From assembly GCA_035048495.1 (NCBI GenBank), contig CM068552.1:27344154-27408153 (forward strand): a DNA stretch of 64,000 nt, in the 5' to 3' direction. Shown in pieces: positions 11,451 to 21,792 of this stretch. This stretch comes from Euptelea pleiosperma (lineage: Eukaryota > Streptophyta > Magnoliopsida > Ranunculales > Eupteleaceae). Under the pieces are notes generated by a model. It saw only the letters and a program-made list of their open reading frames with translations, was not told where the DNA came from and made no database searches. The position numbers and the translations under genes were made by a program. Within the stretch, counting starts at the first letter, position 1. Every line of letters begins with the position of its first letter.

Positions 11451-12658
11451 TGCCTCCAAAAAACAAAAATGTTGTTCAGGAATCGTTCATTACAGACAAG
11501 GATGTTCTCCAACGAAAGGAATTTGTCGAATCCCTGAAAGGAGACACAGACAAACGCCTTGATCAAATGGATTCCAACATCGCTGAAATACGCAAGTGTT
11601 TGGATCAATTGCTGAATCGTCCTGTTCCAACCTCTGTTGACCTATAGTAGTGGAGAACGTGCCCAAGGTTAACAACCAAAGAGAAATAGCTCCGTCCTCC
11701 TTCAAGGACCACAACGACAAATCTGCACCTATCCAGAGCCGATCACTTAAACTGGATTTCCTACGTTATGATGGCTCCACCAATGTTTTGGAGTGGATAT
11801 CACGTGCAGAACGTTTTTTTCGCTACCATGGAACATCGGATTATCAAAAAATCCTGAAATCTTCATTCCATCTCGAAAGTGATGCTTCACCATAGATCGA
11901 TTGGATCGAAGAGCGAGGGCTTAACCTTACATGGACTGAATTTGTTGAAGAAATAATCTCTCGCTTCGGACCAACTACTCACAAAAATCTTTACGGATCT
12001 ATTTCAAAGTTACAACAAACTTCGACTGTGAAGGCATACCAAACTCAATCGAACGCCGCTCTTGTCACATTAAAGGTTGGTCTGACATATCCATAATGGG
12101 ATGCTTCATTAGTGGGTTAAAGGCTATGTTACCCAGATACACCAAGGACACGGCCCCGACACGGCATGGATACGGCATTTATACTAAAAATCGAAGTATC
12201 CGACACGGATACAGCACCCATTTTGAAGTATCCGGGTAACATAGGTTAAAGGATGATATTCGGCCTGACGTGCAAACACATTACCCCTCTTCACTCAACA
12301 AAGCCATTAGCATCGCCCGATTGATGGAAGAGAGGCATGGGTTACGGCATTTCTCATCACAACCAGAAGCATCATCTGCCACGATGAGTTTTTCTTCTAC
12401 TATTCCAACAAATGAACTTGTGCCTGCTAGTTCATCCACTGCATTGCCACCTATTAAAAGATTAACACAGTCGGAAATGGACGAACGGCGTAGAAAGGGC
12501 TTATGTTTCAATTGTGATGAAATTTTTCGCCCTGGACATAAATGCAAGTGGATACAACTATTATTACTTGATGGTCATTGTAGTGATTTTGACGATGATC
12601 AACAGGACACACTTAGGACTAATGCACATTGCACGACTCGAGGACAAGTCGTCTCTCC
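11451..12658 (+). pseudogene. Gag polyprotein of the Gag-only element, broken
   Basis: The ATG at 11451 opens a frame with a short N-terminal coiled-coil-like part (about 65 residues) ending in two stops. A Gag core follows from about 11650 (LKLDFLRYDGSTNVLEWI, then RAERFF), with further stops near 11893 and 12095. The C-terminal part at about 12270-12670 has LCFNCDEIFRPGHKCK, a zinc-knuckle-like CX2CX4-6HX3C motif, followed by an acidic stretch. This order matches plant Ty3/gypsy Gag. A 120-bp MITE at 12124-12243 also splits it. It is clearly no longer translatable as one protein. Confidence 0.7.
12124..12243. mobile_element. 120-bp Mutator-type MITE inside gag
   Basis: The left end CTATGTTACCC is mirrored by GGGTAACATA on the right. 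It is flanked on both sides by the 9-bp direct repeat GGTTAAAGG (12115-12123 and 12244-12252), the duplication length typical of Mutator-like transposons. Removing it rejoins the Gag frame region. Similar termini occur at about 46527 (CTATGTTACCCAACAG). Confidence 0.75.
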
Positions 12659-12670
12659 AGGGCAAGGGGA

Positions 12671-12895
12671 TGTTAGGACCCCAATCCGATCTGCCACGTG
12701 GCTATTGACCAAGCCACACACATGGCATAGAGTCATAGCATCAGTTATGTAGTAATCTAACTGTTATGTAACTGCTGTAACTTCTTGACTGTTTGCACCT
12801 ATTTAAATTAACTTCTGTACATCTCAAGAAGGGAAGAAGAATTTCAATTTAAATTAAAAGCTTTACTCCGTCAAAGAGTTATGATAGAACACTCA
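12671..12895 (+). repeat. 3' LTR of Gag-only element
   Basis: Direct repeat of 11218-11424, preceded by the polypurine tract GGGCAAGGGGA (12660-12670). Its 3' end is shortened and altered. Confidence 0.7.
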
Positions 12896-14682
12896 GTCTA
12901 CAAATTCAAGCTCTAAAGAAGCCTAATCAACTCTCAAGTAACCCCCCCACATGATGCCCAATAGTCTAGAATGCGGCAAGGCTCCATGAGTGTAAAGGGA
13001 GGCCATATATCATGATCCACCTCCTTTCCTCAGCAACCACTTCAATGAAACATCAAGCTCTACAGCTCCACAAATCAAATAGCACAAAAGAGGATCAAAA
13101 GCTACCCCCCCTTCTAAAATTCTCAGAGCCTACTTCGACATGAATATGAATAGGAACAAGTTGTTGCACATTTGTTGGACCATCACCCCCGTCGGTGCTT
13201 TTATCTACTCATTCATGAACCTCCCTAACATCATGAGATACCTTATCAAATCTCCCCACCAAACTTGAGGAAATCAATTCTCTTTTCAAACCCATGAAGG
13301 TCCAAAGCAATATACATACCAGACTTCCAAACCAGAGTCGTACATCCTCCACCATTAGGTCATTTTCTGAAACCAGCAACATTCTAGCTGTTTCTACCAG
13401 CTGATGACAACGGATTCATGCCTCCGATTAGATGTCTACTTTCCTTCCATCTGAATCAATCACATGCAATGTGACTCTTCTCCACAGGGTTCTACTCTGG
13501 TTCAATCCGTCAAGGATAACTCTACTATCAGAGCTACCTTTCGAACTATGGTCAACTGTGGTAGATCTCTTCCCTTTATAGCCTCTATGAGCACGAACAT
13601 ACTGTTATGCCTTTTTAAGTATTATTGCAATATAAAATATTTGGGTACAATTGAGCCATATACAACACGGATCCTATACCCATATCTATGTTACGTCGTG
13701 GCGATACAGATACCAAAGTGGGATTGCAAGGGTCCAGTTGTTTGGAATTTTAATAACAAGAACACACTATTTTCTATGAATTTGTCACGTTGGACGCCAT
13801 CACACACATACTAACAGTTTTTTCAAAGAAATCTTTAAGTTTGAGGATTAATTCTTTGAAATATTAACATAAGTCTGATGAATTCTTTATTCAAGTCGAT
13901 CATGCAATAAAAGGAAACAAAGAACCTAGAAAAATAGATAATGACACATCGCATTCAATAGTTTCAAACTTCTCCTTCCTTTTCCTTGAGAAGTCAGAAT
14001 AATTTGAGAACCGAGTCTCTTAGTAATGCAATCTACATAAAGGAAAAATAAAAATAAAACAGATGAAATAAAAGCAACACAAGAACAGAAACACAAAGGA
14101 GCTACTTGGATGCACACATTTTTGACACGTTATATAAAAATGTGTTAATGAAAACTGTATTAACTTAAAACTCATTCAAAGATGAGAATGTTGTTCAGTT
14201 CTGTAAGAGAATCTAGCATTATATGGCAAAAAATTGGTCTCAATTGGTTCCATGGACATGCTATTTGCATTTTGGCACTTAACATGTTATGCGCCAGACA
14301 CACGCTAAACAGAGTCCCACGTGCTGCGTTTTGTGCTTAATGCGTTAAATGGGTCGAATCGCATTTAAAAGTGGCATCCAAACATCCCTAAAGAAACCCA
14401 CATTAAATTGGACAGTTTTCATCTCTTTACATGATCAACACAATTTGGAGATGGGTATCTATATCAAATCAATATACAAGAAACAAAGATGCGAAAACAG
14501 CAAATTAAGATCCCCAGATATTCGAACACCCATCTAATTGTCTAACAAATCAAAACCGATGGCAATAATAAGTACAAAAATGAGTCAAAACCTAGATAGG
14601 AACGTCTCAGAATCTCCAATTTTCGAAATGGGTCTCTTCAATTCCTTCAACAAAAAAAGGAATATTCGGATCAAAGACTTAC
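12896..14682. other. First part of the PEN-2 intron, nothing recognised
   Basis: Begins with the donor GTAAGT on the minus strand at 14682-14677. Open frames of up to 116 codons (13464-13814) show no recognisable domain. The region 12900-13450 is less AT-rich than its surroundings and may be an old transposon remnant. I saw no PEN-2 exon here. Confidence 0.4.
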
Positions 14683-14950
14683 AGCGACGAATGCGAGGGA
14701 AAGAAGGCGAATCGAGAAGAACGGGCCAGAAGTAGAAGCAATTGACGGCCCAAAGCCAAGGAAGTAAGAAGAATCCGAACTTGAAGAAACTCCGAGCGTA
14801 GTTCAGTGAGTCTTCTTCGGAGAGGCCGAGAGGGCCGTCTATTGTGGGCCAGAGAGGCGGAGGGTTGTTGGGGTTGCGCAGGATAAGTCCTGCTGACTCC
14901 CCCAAATGCCTTCTCTCTTCTTGTCCTGGTGCGCTCTGCTCCCTCTCCAT
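14683..14950 (-). CDS. PEN2: PEN-2 (gamma-secretase subunit), first coding exon
   Basis: Encodes the N-terminal half of plant PEN-2. A short variable head ends in RNPNNPPPLWPTIDGPLGLS, followed by EEDSLNYARSFFKFGFFLLP and WLWAVNCFYFWPV, the conserved first hydrophobic segment of the family, and then FPRIRR. The exon ends one base into a codon at a consensus donor, T|GTAAGT (intron starts at 14682). PEN-2 is needed to activate presenilin in gamma-secretase and sits in endomembranes. The start at 14950 gives an N-terminus of typical length; an in-frame ATG eight codons further upstream (14974) is possible. The last exon is at 740-863. The exon for the second hydrophobic segment should lie between them but was not seen. 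Confidence 0.88.
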
Positions 14951-15169
14951 TACTCTCTCACGCACAAACACCAATGACTTGAATATTGCGTTTGCCTCAA
15001 GAAATGAGTTATTTCAAGGCGAAAGCTAGCCTGGGTTGACAATACAGGCTTCGAACACTGTTAATACGGGATTCCTTGCCACGTGGGATGCTGATGTGGA
15101 AATACCAGACCGTCCACGGGGATTGGCTATTGAACGGTACCCTTGACATATGCCCCTAGAGGGACAAAT
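14951..15169 (-). promoter_or_regulatory. Probable PEN-2 promoter / 5' UTR
   Basis: About 220 bp separates the PEN-2 start codon from the left end of the PIF/Harbinger element. Any core promoter and 5' UTR must lie here or be supplied by the element. I did not identify a clear TATA box. Confidence 0.3.
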
Positions 15170-15299
15170 TTAGAGCATCTCCAGCGCTGAAATGCTAAAA
15201 TGCCATCTCAATGCTAAAATTTTAGACAGCTTCAGTGCTAAAATGCTAAATTTAGCATGGCATGCTCCAATGGTGCAATGCTATCTCAATGCTATTTTT

Positions 15300-15790
15300 T
15301 GGATTGGATTCATTTTCATTGGTTGATTTTAACCACTGGAATTTGATCATTATTTGGGGTACAAGATCGAAAGGTTTGAAATCACTAATCAAGCTGACTT
15401 TTGGTTCGTTGGAATTTGATCATTATTTGGGGTACAAGATCGAAAGGTTTGAAATCACTAATCAAGCTGACTTTTGGTTCGTAGGTCCACCTAGGAATAG
15501 ACCAAACATCCATACGGTCAGCATATATCCTCTAAAAATGTGCCACATGTGTCATACTGTGACCGTCGATTAGCCAATCATGGGTTGATTTTAACCATGT
15601 GAATTAAAGCACTATTTGGGGTACAAGATCGAAAGGTTAGAACTCACTAATCAGTCTGATTTTTGGTTTGTAGGTTCACCTAGGGATTGGCAAAACATCC
15701 ATACGACCGCATCCTCTAAAAATGTGCCACGTGGCTCTTATTGTGGGCTACGGTTACTAACCACTGGTTAGCCAAGATTTATTCCTTTCT
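15300..15790. repeat. Fold-back repeat copies (CACGTGGC family), with tandem duplication
   Basis: Contains two sets of the family core: TTTGGGGTACAAGATCGAAA, ATCACTAATCAAGCTGA, TAGGTCCACCTAGG, CATCCATACG and GTGCCACGTGGCTC. A perfect 73-bp tandem duplication spans 15337-15482. The copy lies within the Harbinger element, so it came later or was captured. Confidence 0.6.
15337..15482. repeat. Perfect 73-bp tandem duplication
   Basis: Two adjacent identical 73-bp units, starting at 15337 and 15410, each begin TGGAATTTGATCATTATTTG. No difference was seen, so the duplication is recent. Confidence 0.85.
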
Positions 15791-15823
15791 TTCAACTACC
15801 ATTGCACCAACCACTATTTTTCT

Positions 15824-16247
15824 TAGGGCTGTCAATGGATCAAAACGACTCGGAGAACCGATCCTCCAAAAAAATTGGGTCTGGAACCTTATTTTTCGTT
15901 ATCGGATCGGTATCAGATCATAGATTGTCGATCCGATCTCTTATCGGATCGGTATTGGATCGACCTTATTCTGATCCGATATTGACCCGATATCTAAACT
16001 ATATATAATATATATGTATTATATAGATAGATATTTGATTGCCTAAAGGTATGATATATGTAAACGTATTATAGACATATTGGATTAGATCAAATTGGAT
16101 CAAGAACCAATCTAATCATATCAGATTGGTTCCGGAACTGAATTTTATTGATCCAATTGGGTTCAAATCCGGATTGATTATATTTCTTATCGAATCGGTA
16201 CCAGATCAGTACTAATTCAACTCAAACCCGATCCATTGCCAGCCCTA
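15824..16247. mobile_element. hAT-like MITE (GATCGGAT-rich)
   Basis: The left end TAGGGCTGTCAATGGATC is mirrored by GATCCATTGCCAGCCCTA at the right (17 of 18 match). Flanks CTATTTTTCT and CTATTCCTCC look like a decayed 8-10 bp target duplication. The interior is full of GGATCGGTAT / GATCCGAT words. It is non-coding. Confidence 0.6.
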
Positions 16248-16719
16248 CTATTCCTCCTCCCAACCACCATTCTCCCTTCTCTCAACCACCATTCTTCATT
16301 TTCCCAACCACCATTTCTCCTCCTCTCAACCACCATTCTTCCTCCTACCAACCATTATTCATCTTCCTACCAACTAGCATTCATTCTCTTCTTTATAAAT
16401 TAACATTGTTTTTATGAATCTTCTCATACCTTCAGCACAACAATGAGTAATTTGAGAAGAGCATTTTTTGAGAGGTGATTTCGATGAATCTTCTTCAGAT
16501 AAAGATCAGAAAACAAATGTAGCACAACTAATAGCATCGGAGTTTCACAGAATGGAAACACAATAAGACAACCAACAAGCTAAACATGTTGGTTCTACAA
16601 GAGGTAGGCGATATATACTTCCCTCGTAATAGAGTCTCCGGCAATGAACGACTAATTAATGATTACTTCATCGAGGATCCCCCATCTACCTAGCCAACAT
16701 CTTTCGAAGGCTCTTTCGA

Positions 16720-17734
16720 ATGGGTCGTTCGTTATTCCTTTGTATCTTAAATACGATCCAACAACATGACAATTACTTTGTTCAAAGGAATGAAGTCGTC
16801 GGTTGTATCGGGTTATCCAGTCTACAAAAGATGACTACGGCAATCAGGATGCTTGCAAATGGCATGGCCGCTGATGTTGTGGACAAGTATTTGAGAATTG
16901 ACGAAAGCACAACAATTGAGTCTTTGAAGAGATTATGTTTAGGGATCATTGCCATTTATGAAGTAGAATATCTGAGATCACTCACCGAAGCCGACACTGC
17001 TAGACTACTACGGGAGGGGGAGAAACATGGGTTTCCTGAAATGCTAGAGAGCTTAGATTGTATGCACTCACCATGGAAGAATTGTCCGATTGCGTGGCAT
17101 GGACATAGTGGGCATGTACATCAACCGACAATTAATATACTCGAGGCAGTGACCTCATATGACTTGTGGATATGGCATACTTTTTTGGAATACCTGGGTC
17201 TTACAATGATCTCAACGTTCTTGATCAGTCTCATCTTTTTTCTGAGCTCATTGAAGGACGTGCCCCTCCTGCCAACTATACTATCAATGGACACCAATAC
17301 ACTATGGGATACTATCTGGCCGATGGTATTTACCCTCAGTGGGCAACTCTTGTCCAAATAATTTCTCAACCTCAAGGATTAAAGTGGCAACTATTTGCAA
17401 CCATGCAAGAGGAATATCAAAAGGATGTGGAAATGGCATTTGGGGTGCTCCAAACATATTTTTCTATTGTACAAGGACTAGCGCGATTTTAGAGTCACGA
17501 AGATTTGGCTACATCATAAAAATGTGCATTATTTTACACAACAAGATCATTGAAGACGAACGTGATGACTCTCTAGATGACGAGTATGATGCTTCAGAAA
17601 TGGAGCCTCTAGTTCAAGTGTCATGGGAGCCAACACTACTTTTCACAAAGTTCATTGCTCGTCACCATATGATTCGATCTTCTGTAGTCCATCATACACT
17701 CCAAAATGATCTTATTGAACACGTGTGGGCATGA
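16720..17734 (+). pseudogene. PIF/Harbinger DDE transposase, frameshifted
   Basis: The first frame carries the N-terminal part (GLSSLQKMTTAIRMLANGMA, DKYLRIDESTTIESLKRL, the family's LDCMH block with the first catalytic Asp). It switches near 17166 to a second frame (FGIPGSYNDLNVLDQSHLF with the second Asp, then YYLADGIYPQWATLV and FGVLQ), and after a stop near 17492 to a third (MCIILHNKIIEDERD). The family enzyme cuts and joins transposon ends at TTA/TAA sites. At least two frameshifts and one stop make this copy inactive. Remnants of the N-terminus extend back to about 16460. Confidence 0.85.
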
Positions 17735-17863
17735 GAAGGAGATCAAGGTTGAGTGAGTGTGTGTTTAATTGTACGTGTTTGCAATGTCTTCTAATTGTAT
17801 TTTGAATTTTATATTTTATCAATGCGAGAGACTTATTATTTTAAAAAGCTTTAATTCATTGAT

Positions 17864-18820
17864 TTAATTCAAAGTTACATAAAATAAAATAAAATACATA
17901 ATCAAGGAGAATGAGGATGATGAGCATATATAATAATTATTTCTTAAGTGTGCATTTAGTTTGTCATAAATCTCATTCTTGCGTTGCTCGTAATAAGCGT
18001 TTGCCCAATGATCCGTGTTGGAGGTGTCCATCATCATAATGATATCATCTTTCTCTTTTTGCTCCATATCATTCATCCATTCATCACTTTTACTTTTCTT
18101 TCTTCTAGCTGGGCCTTTCTCTCTTCAGTTTCAGTTGCTTGTTTGTTGAATTTCTCCATCAAATCACAAAAAGAGAGCTCGAAGTATCCGCTACCTTGCT
18201 CTTCCTACGTGATTCTTTTTTGGCCTTCCTGCCGATTGGTCTATTAGTTCTCAGGGACTCAACGCTACATCTCTCCGGATCTTGGTCGAAGTCAAGAAAT
18301 AGTTGTATCAGAAATTTGGGAAGCGGAAGATGAATAGAGGGGGGTGTAGGGACTAGTTACAGGAGTCATTGGTTTCTTGGGGAGCGCATGATCTTACCAC
18401 TTCATGTTATGTTGCAAGATTGTCTAACAATTATCTAAAGAAAAAGCTTTCTCCTCGATCTCCATATACAATAATTTTGCTTGAAGTACCTAGAGATGAG
18501 TTAAGAAATTAGATATAAAAGTAATTACCAAGAAGAAAACTAAAAATCTCACCTTATCTGCTTCAATGGTTCCACTTTGTTGCCTATTTTCAATCTGTTT
18601 GATATAGTCACAAAATTTACTTCAGCTCCTCATGATTATGCCCCAACGAGATTGGATAGACTTTTGTGTTCGTATAACTTGATCATTCGAATTGTCGATG
18701 TAATGCTGAAAAACCCGATTCCAAAAATTGATTTGTGTTTGCAAATTACCGATAACCGGATCTTGAGTGATACTCAACCAAGCATTGCAACAACCACATC
18801 TTGAACTTTCGTGAATGACT
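17864..18820 (-). pseudogene. PIF/Harbinger ORF1 (SANT/Myb-like helper), broken
   Basis: On the minus strand several short frames line up as the second Harbinger protein. From about 18800 down there is a DNA-binding-like segment (NFWNRVFQHYIDNSN, then RTQKSIQSRWG). After an apparent intron, a C-terminal part contains a glutamate/lysine-rich helix (FNKQATETEERKAQLEERK) and NDMEQKEKDDIIMMMDTSNT at 18076-17990. In this superfamily ORF1 assists the transposase in binding and nuclear entry. It converges with the transposase gene. Stops and frameshifts are present. Confidence 0.65.
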
Positions 18821-19448
18821 TTCCCCTACTTGTTGATTGTTGAGTATTCTTCGTTTTTTTTTAAAACATAGAGAATAGGGAGAAATGCAATAGAACTTTT
18901 ATTGATTGTTGGAATACTCTTTTGTTGATTGTTGCTATGCCAAATTATCTCTTTTGTCATATTTATAGGTATTTTTTTGAAAGTACAAGATTAAAATAAA
19001 TTATTTAAAAATAATTAATCGAAGGGCAAAAGTGACAAAAATAAAAAATAGTTGTTTAATGGCCGTTTGGAGGAAGTTTGATGGAAAATGGCTGTTTGGA
19101 GGAAGTTTGATGGGAAAAGGCAAACATTGTAGCTATTGGAGTGCTTTTATAGTCGTTGGTGTACTTTTATAGCCGTTGGAATGGGAGCATGTTTGGGTCA
19201 AAGGGTGAATCCCATAAAGCTGTCGAAAAGCTGACATGTGCTAAAATATAGCATATGCTATATCCTATGCCAATTGTAGCACAGGATATAGCATATGCTA
19301 TAATAGCACAGCGATGGAACAACTCCTTTTGCCCCACCGTCCTGAATTATAGGATAGCACGGTGGGATAGCATAGCATTGGAGATGCTCTTAGGTCCCAT
19401 ACCCTACGAGCCGGAGTTTAATGTCTTTGAAGTCCCTCCTCCAAAATG

Positions 19449-19653
19449 GGAGAAATCTAGTCTGCAAACGTTTGCAGACTTAAAAGTATGTAAATGTTGC
19501 ATCCACCGTTGAATGCTCCTTGAAAAACGTGTTTTTAACTCTTAAATTTTTTTTTTTTTAATATTGAAATAGCACATTTTTCAATGGACATCCAATAGTG
19601 CTGACGATGTTTGCATACTTTTAAGTCTGCAAACGTATGCAGACTAGATTTGT
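19449..19653. mobile_element. 205-bp MITE with 11-bp target duplication
   Basis: The ends are inverted repeats around ATCTAGTCTGCAAACGTTTG followed by CAGACTTAAAAGTATG, and on the right the mirrored CATACTTTTAAGTCTGC. The TIR itself contains the perfect palindrome GTCTGCAAACGTTTGCAGAC. CCTCCAAAATG flanks both sides (19438-19448 and 19654-19664). Duplication length suggests a Mutator-type origin. Confidence 0.75.
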
Positions 19654-19672
19654 CCTCCAAAATGCCATGTTA

Positions 19673-19774
19673 AGTACTCTTTAAGGCCCACTAACCTTAT
19701 GGATATTTGTTCCACCTCTTGATAGTACTCTTTATGGCCCACTAACCTTATGGATATTTGTTCCACCTGTTGAC
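19673..19774. repeat. 51-bp tandem duplication
   Basis: Two adjacent copies, starting AGTACTCTTT at 19673 and 19724, differ at only two or three positions. Both contain CCCACTAACCTTATGG. Confidence 0.75.
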
Positions 19775-20075
19775 GGACACATCAAAAATAATTGTAATTG
19801 GTGTTTAATAGCGGTTAGATTTAGCATTTTAAGAACTTGATTTTTGGCCATTGGATTTGAGCCATTTGTCTGGATGCTTAAATTTAACTGCTAAAAATCA
19901 TCGATCAAGCTAATATTTGGTATGAGGATCCACGTGGACCAAACATTCATAGGGTAAGTAGGCCCTAAAGTGAGCTCTACATGGCATTTTTGGGAGGGGG
20001 GAGACCTCAAATTTTTGTCCTAAGGAACAACACCCTACCATGTATATCATTTTTCCCACCCTATCATGTATATCA

Positions 20076-20105
20076 CTAGTGGGTGGCCCGTGCCCACGGC
20101 ACTCT
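20076..20105 (-). mobile_element. Helitron 3' terminus
   Basis: On the minus strand this reads a GC-rich hairpin (GTGCCGTGGGCACGGGCCAC) then CCACTAG followed by T: hairpin plus CTAG at an A|T site, the Helitron 3' signature. I could not find the matching 5' TC end to the right, so only the terminus is claimed. Confidence 0.5.
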
Positions 20106-20999
20106 CTAACAAAGTGTTTGCCAAAATCAAGTGTATGAGATCTACCATCCATTTGGAGGATAAGATCTCAGCCACTCTTTGTTGAAACCGGATAAGATAA
20201 GATAAGAGATAAAACAACTTCCTTGTTTTGTTATATAGATTTTTTCCTGAATGGCAGCCATTGTAGTTTATAAATTTTTTACCCCCATCTTACTTCTTAC
20301 ATAACAGTTTTTGTTTCATCCACTCACTGAAAAAACATTGGTGTTCTATAAGAAGTAATATGTGCTCTAGAAATATTAATTCCCATAGAGAAAAGTTGAA
20401 GGAAACATTCTTTTCTTATCACACTAGGGAGGGGCAGTTAGACATGTGGCTTTGGTGTGTGAGGTTGTTAATGGTTTGGCTTAGCAAGGATTGAAATCTC
20501 ACGAGTCTTCTCAAGAGTACCAACTTAATTTCTTTTAATCGTTTTCTTCCAGAAAAACTAAAAAAAAAAAAAAACAAAAAAAGAAAACAATGAGTTATGA
20601 AATAGTTTAGGAGCAATGTCTTATAAATCATAAATACAATACACAATCTACATCTATTCTACTTATTAATGAACAACGGGGGTTATTGCGTTTACATCAC
20701 AAATCCCATAGTTCCTAAAATGCCCTTCTTTTGATTCTTTAATTATTTTTTTTCACTTGGCCGGGGTGTTTTGTTCTTTTGGTGTCAAAAGGCATACGTC
20801 ACATTGTCACCTCCAGCTCATTCATTACTCATCTCTTATTAAAAAATAAAAAATTCTTATTCTTAATATAACCCTCAAATCCCTTAGATTTATAAACATT
20901 ACTTCTTTCATTTTTTGAACTTTTTTTTACTTTATAAAGGTGCTTTGGTCATTCTACATATTAACATTTCAACTCAACTGTGAAAATATTTACTGAACA
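20106..20999. other. AT-rich intergenic sequence
   Basis: No gene recognised. A Helitron-start-like TCTATTCTACTTATTAATGA lies at about 20651. A polypyrimidine/polypurine tract is at 20555-20580. Confidence 0.4.
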
Positions 21000-21308
21000 C
21001 CGACGTGGCACCTGAACTCTGTCCTTAGAAAAATTTGATGACACTATTAAAGGCTACTGATCGTATGGATGTGGCCCATCCCTAGATGGACCTAAGTAAC
21101 AAAAATCGGCCTTATTAGTGATTTCTAACCTTTGAATATGAGTATCCCAAATATTGCTAGAAATCCACGGATAGAAATAAACCATGAAAAAGTCTCTAAT
21201 CCAATGGATAGAAATTACTAATTAGGATAAATTTTGGTATGTAGGTCCAACTAGGGATGGGCCAAACATCTAGTCAGTGGTCTCTAATAGTATGCCATGT
21301 GTAAGGTA
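21000..21308. repeat. Fold-back repeat copy, interrupted by copia element
   Basis: Carries the family landmarks ACGTGGCACC, CGTATGGATGTGGCCCATCC, TTAGTGATTTCTAACC, GTAGGTCCAACTAGGGATGG and GCCATGTG. The copia element then inserts at AGGTA. The sequence resumes after 28308 with CTGCCACATGTAAGGTG, so this palindrome was the insertion target. Confidence 0.65.
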
Positions 21309-21792
21309 TGTTAGCACTTCTTATGTTGTTGATGACTTCTACATCAACAACACCCATGATCTTGATTAACACGATTTTTGAGGTCCTCAATCATGAAAAG
21401 AAATAAAGAAAGAACGGTGTACCTTTCTCCATTGATGCAACAACTTTGCTTGGCATTTGATCCGTTGTTGACGACGAACGATGGTGGAGGGAAGGACTCG
21501 GTTCTTCTCTCTCTAATCTCTTTTCAAGCACGATCAAAAACCTTAGTTGATGGGAATGGTTCATGTTTCTTATATAAATAGAGAGAGGGAACCTAGAATC
21601 TTAAGTATGGTATGATTGGGATTCTAACCCATCAAGAATCCCACTTACTTAGAAGGTATTTCCCATTGCTAATTGTAGAGGTTTATGATTAGGAAACTCT
21701 TAATATAGAATCCAAGCCTTTTAGAAAACCAAAACCAATGGGTCACATTATGGGCTTCTTATGGGCCACGGATGGGCCACATAATGCTAACA
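21309..21792 (-). repeat. 3' LTR of copia element
   Basis: 484 bp; differs from the other LTR by an 11-bp insertion (CTTCTTATGGG) and several substitutions. The internal side begins with the polypurine tract AAGTGGGAGAA (minus strand, 21793-21803). Confidence 0.9.

Larger units (their letters stand above)
11218..12895 (+). mobile_element. Small Gag-only LTR retrotransposon (TR-GAG-like)
   Basis: The two ends are direct repeats of about 207 and 225 bp, both starting TGTTAGGACCCCAATC. Next to the left LTR is a tRNA-Met primer-binding site. A purine-rich GGGCAAGGGGA tract directly precedes the right LTR. The internal 1.25 kb encodes only a broken Gag, with no protease, RT or integrase. Size and content match plant non-autonomous TR-GAG elements, which depend on a relative's pol. 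The right LTR carries an extra TTCTTGACTGTTTGC-type insertion and lacks the last dozen bases of the left LTR, so no target duplication can be seen. Confidence 0.75.
15173..19389. mobile_element. PIF/Harbinger DNA transposon with TIRs and both genes
   Basis: The left end reads GAGCATCTCCAGCGCT, and the right end inverted reads GAGCATCTCCAATGCT (14 of 16 identical). TTA flanks both sides (15170-15172 and 19390-19392), the target duplication of this superfamily. Subterminal regions are packed with ATGCTAAAAT / AGCATATGCT words. Inside are the two genes expected of an autonomous element: a DDE transposase on the plus strand (16720-17734) and a SANT/Myb-like helper on the minus strand (17864-18820). 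Both are broken, so this copy is now inactive. A fold-back repeat (about 15300-15790) and a MITE (15824-16247) have inserted between the left TIR and the transposase. Confidence 0.85.

Noticed and set aside
14349..14735. Two plus-strand open frames of 62 and 65 codons
   Set aside because: They lie in the start of the PEN-2 intron and over its first exon on the opposite strand; no similarity seen.
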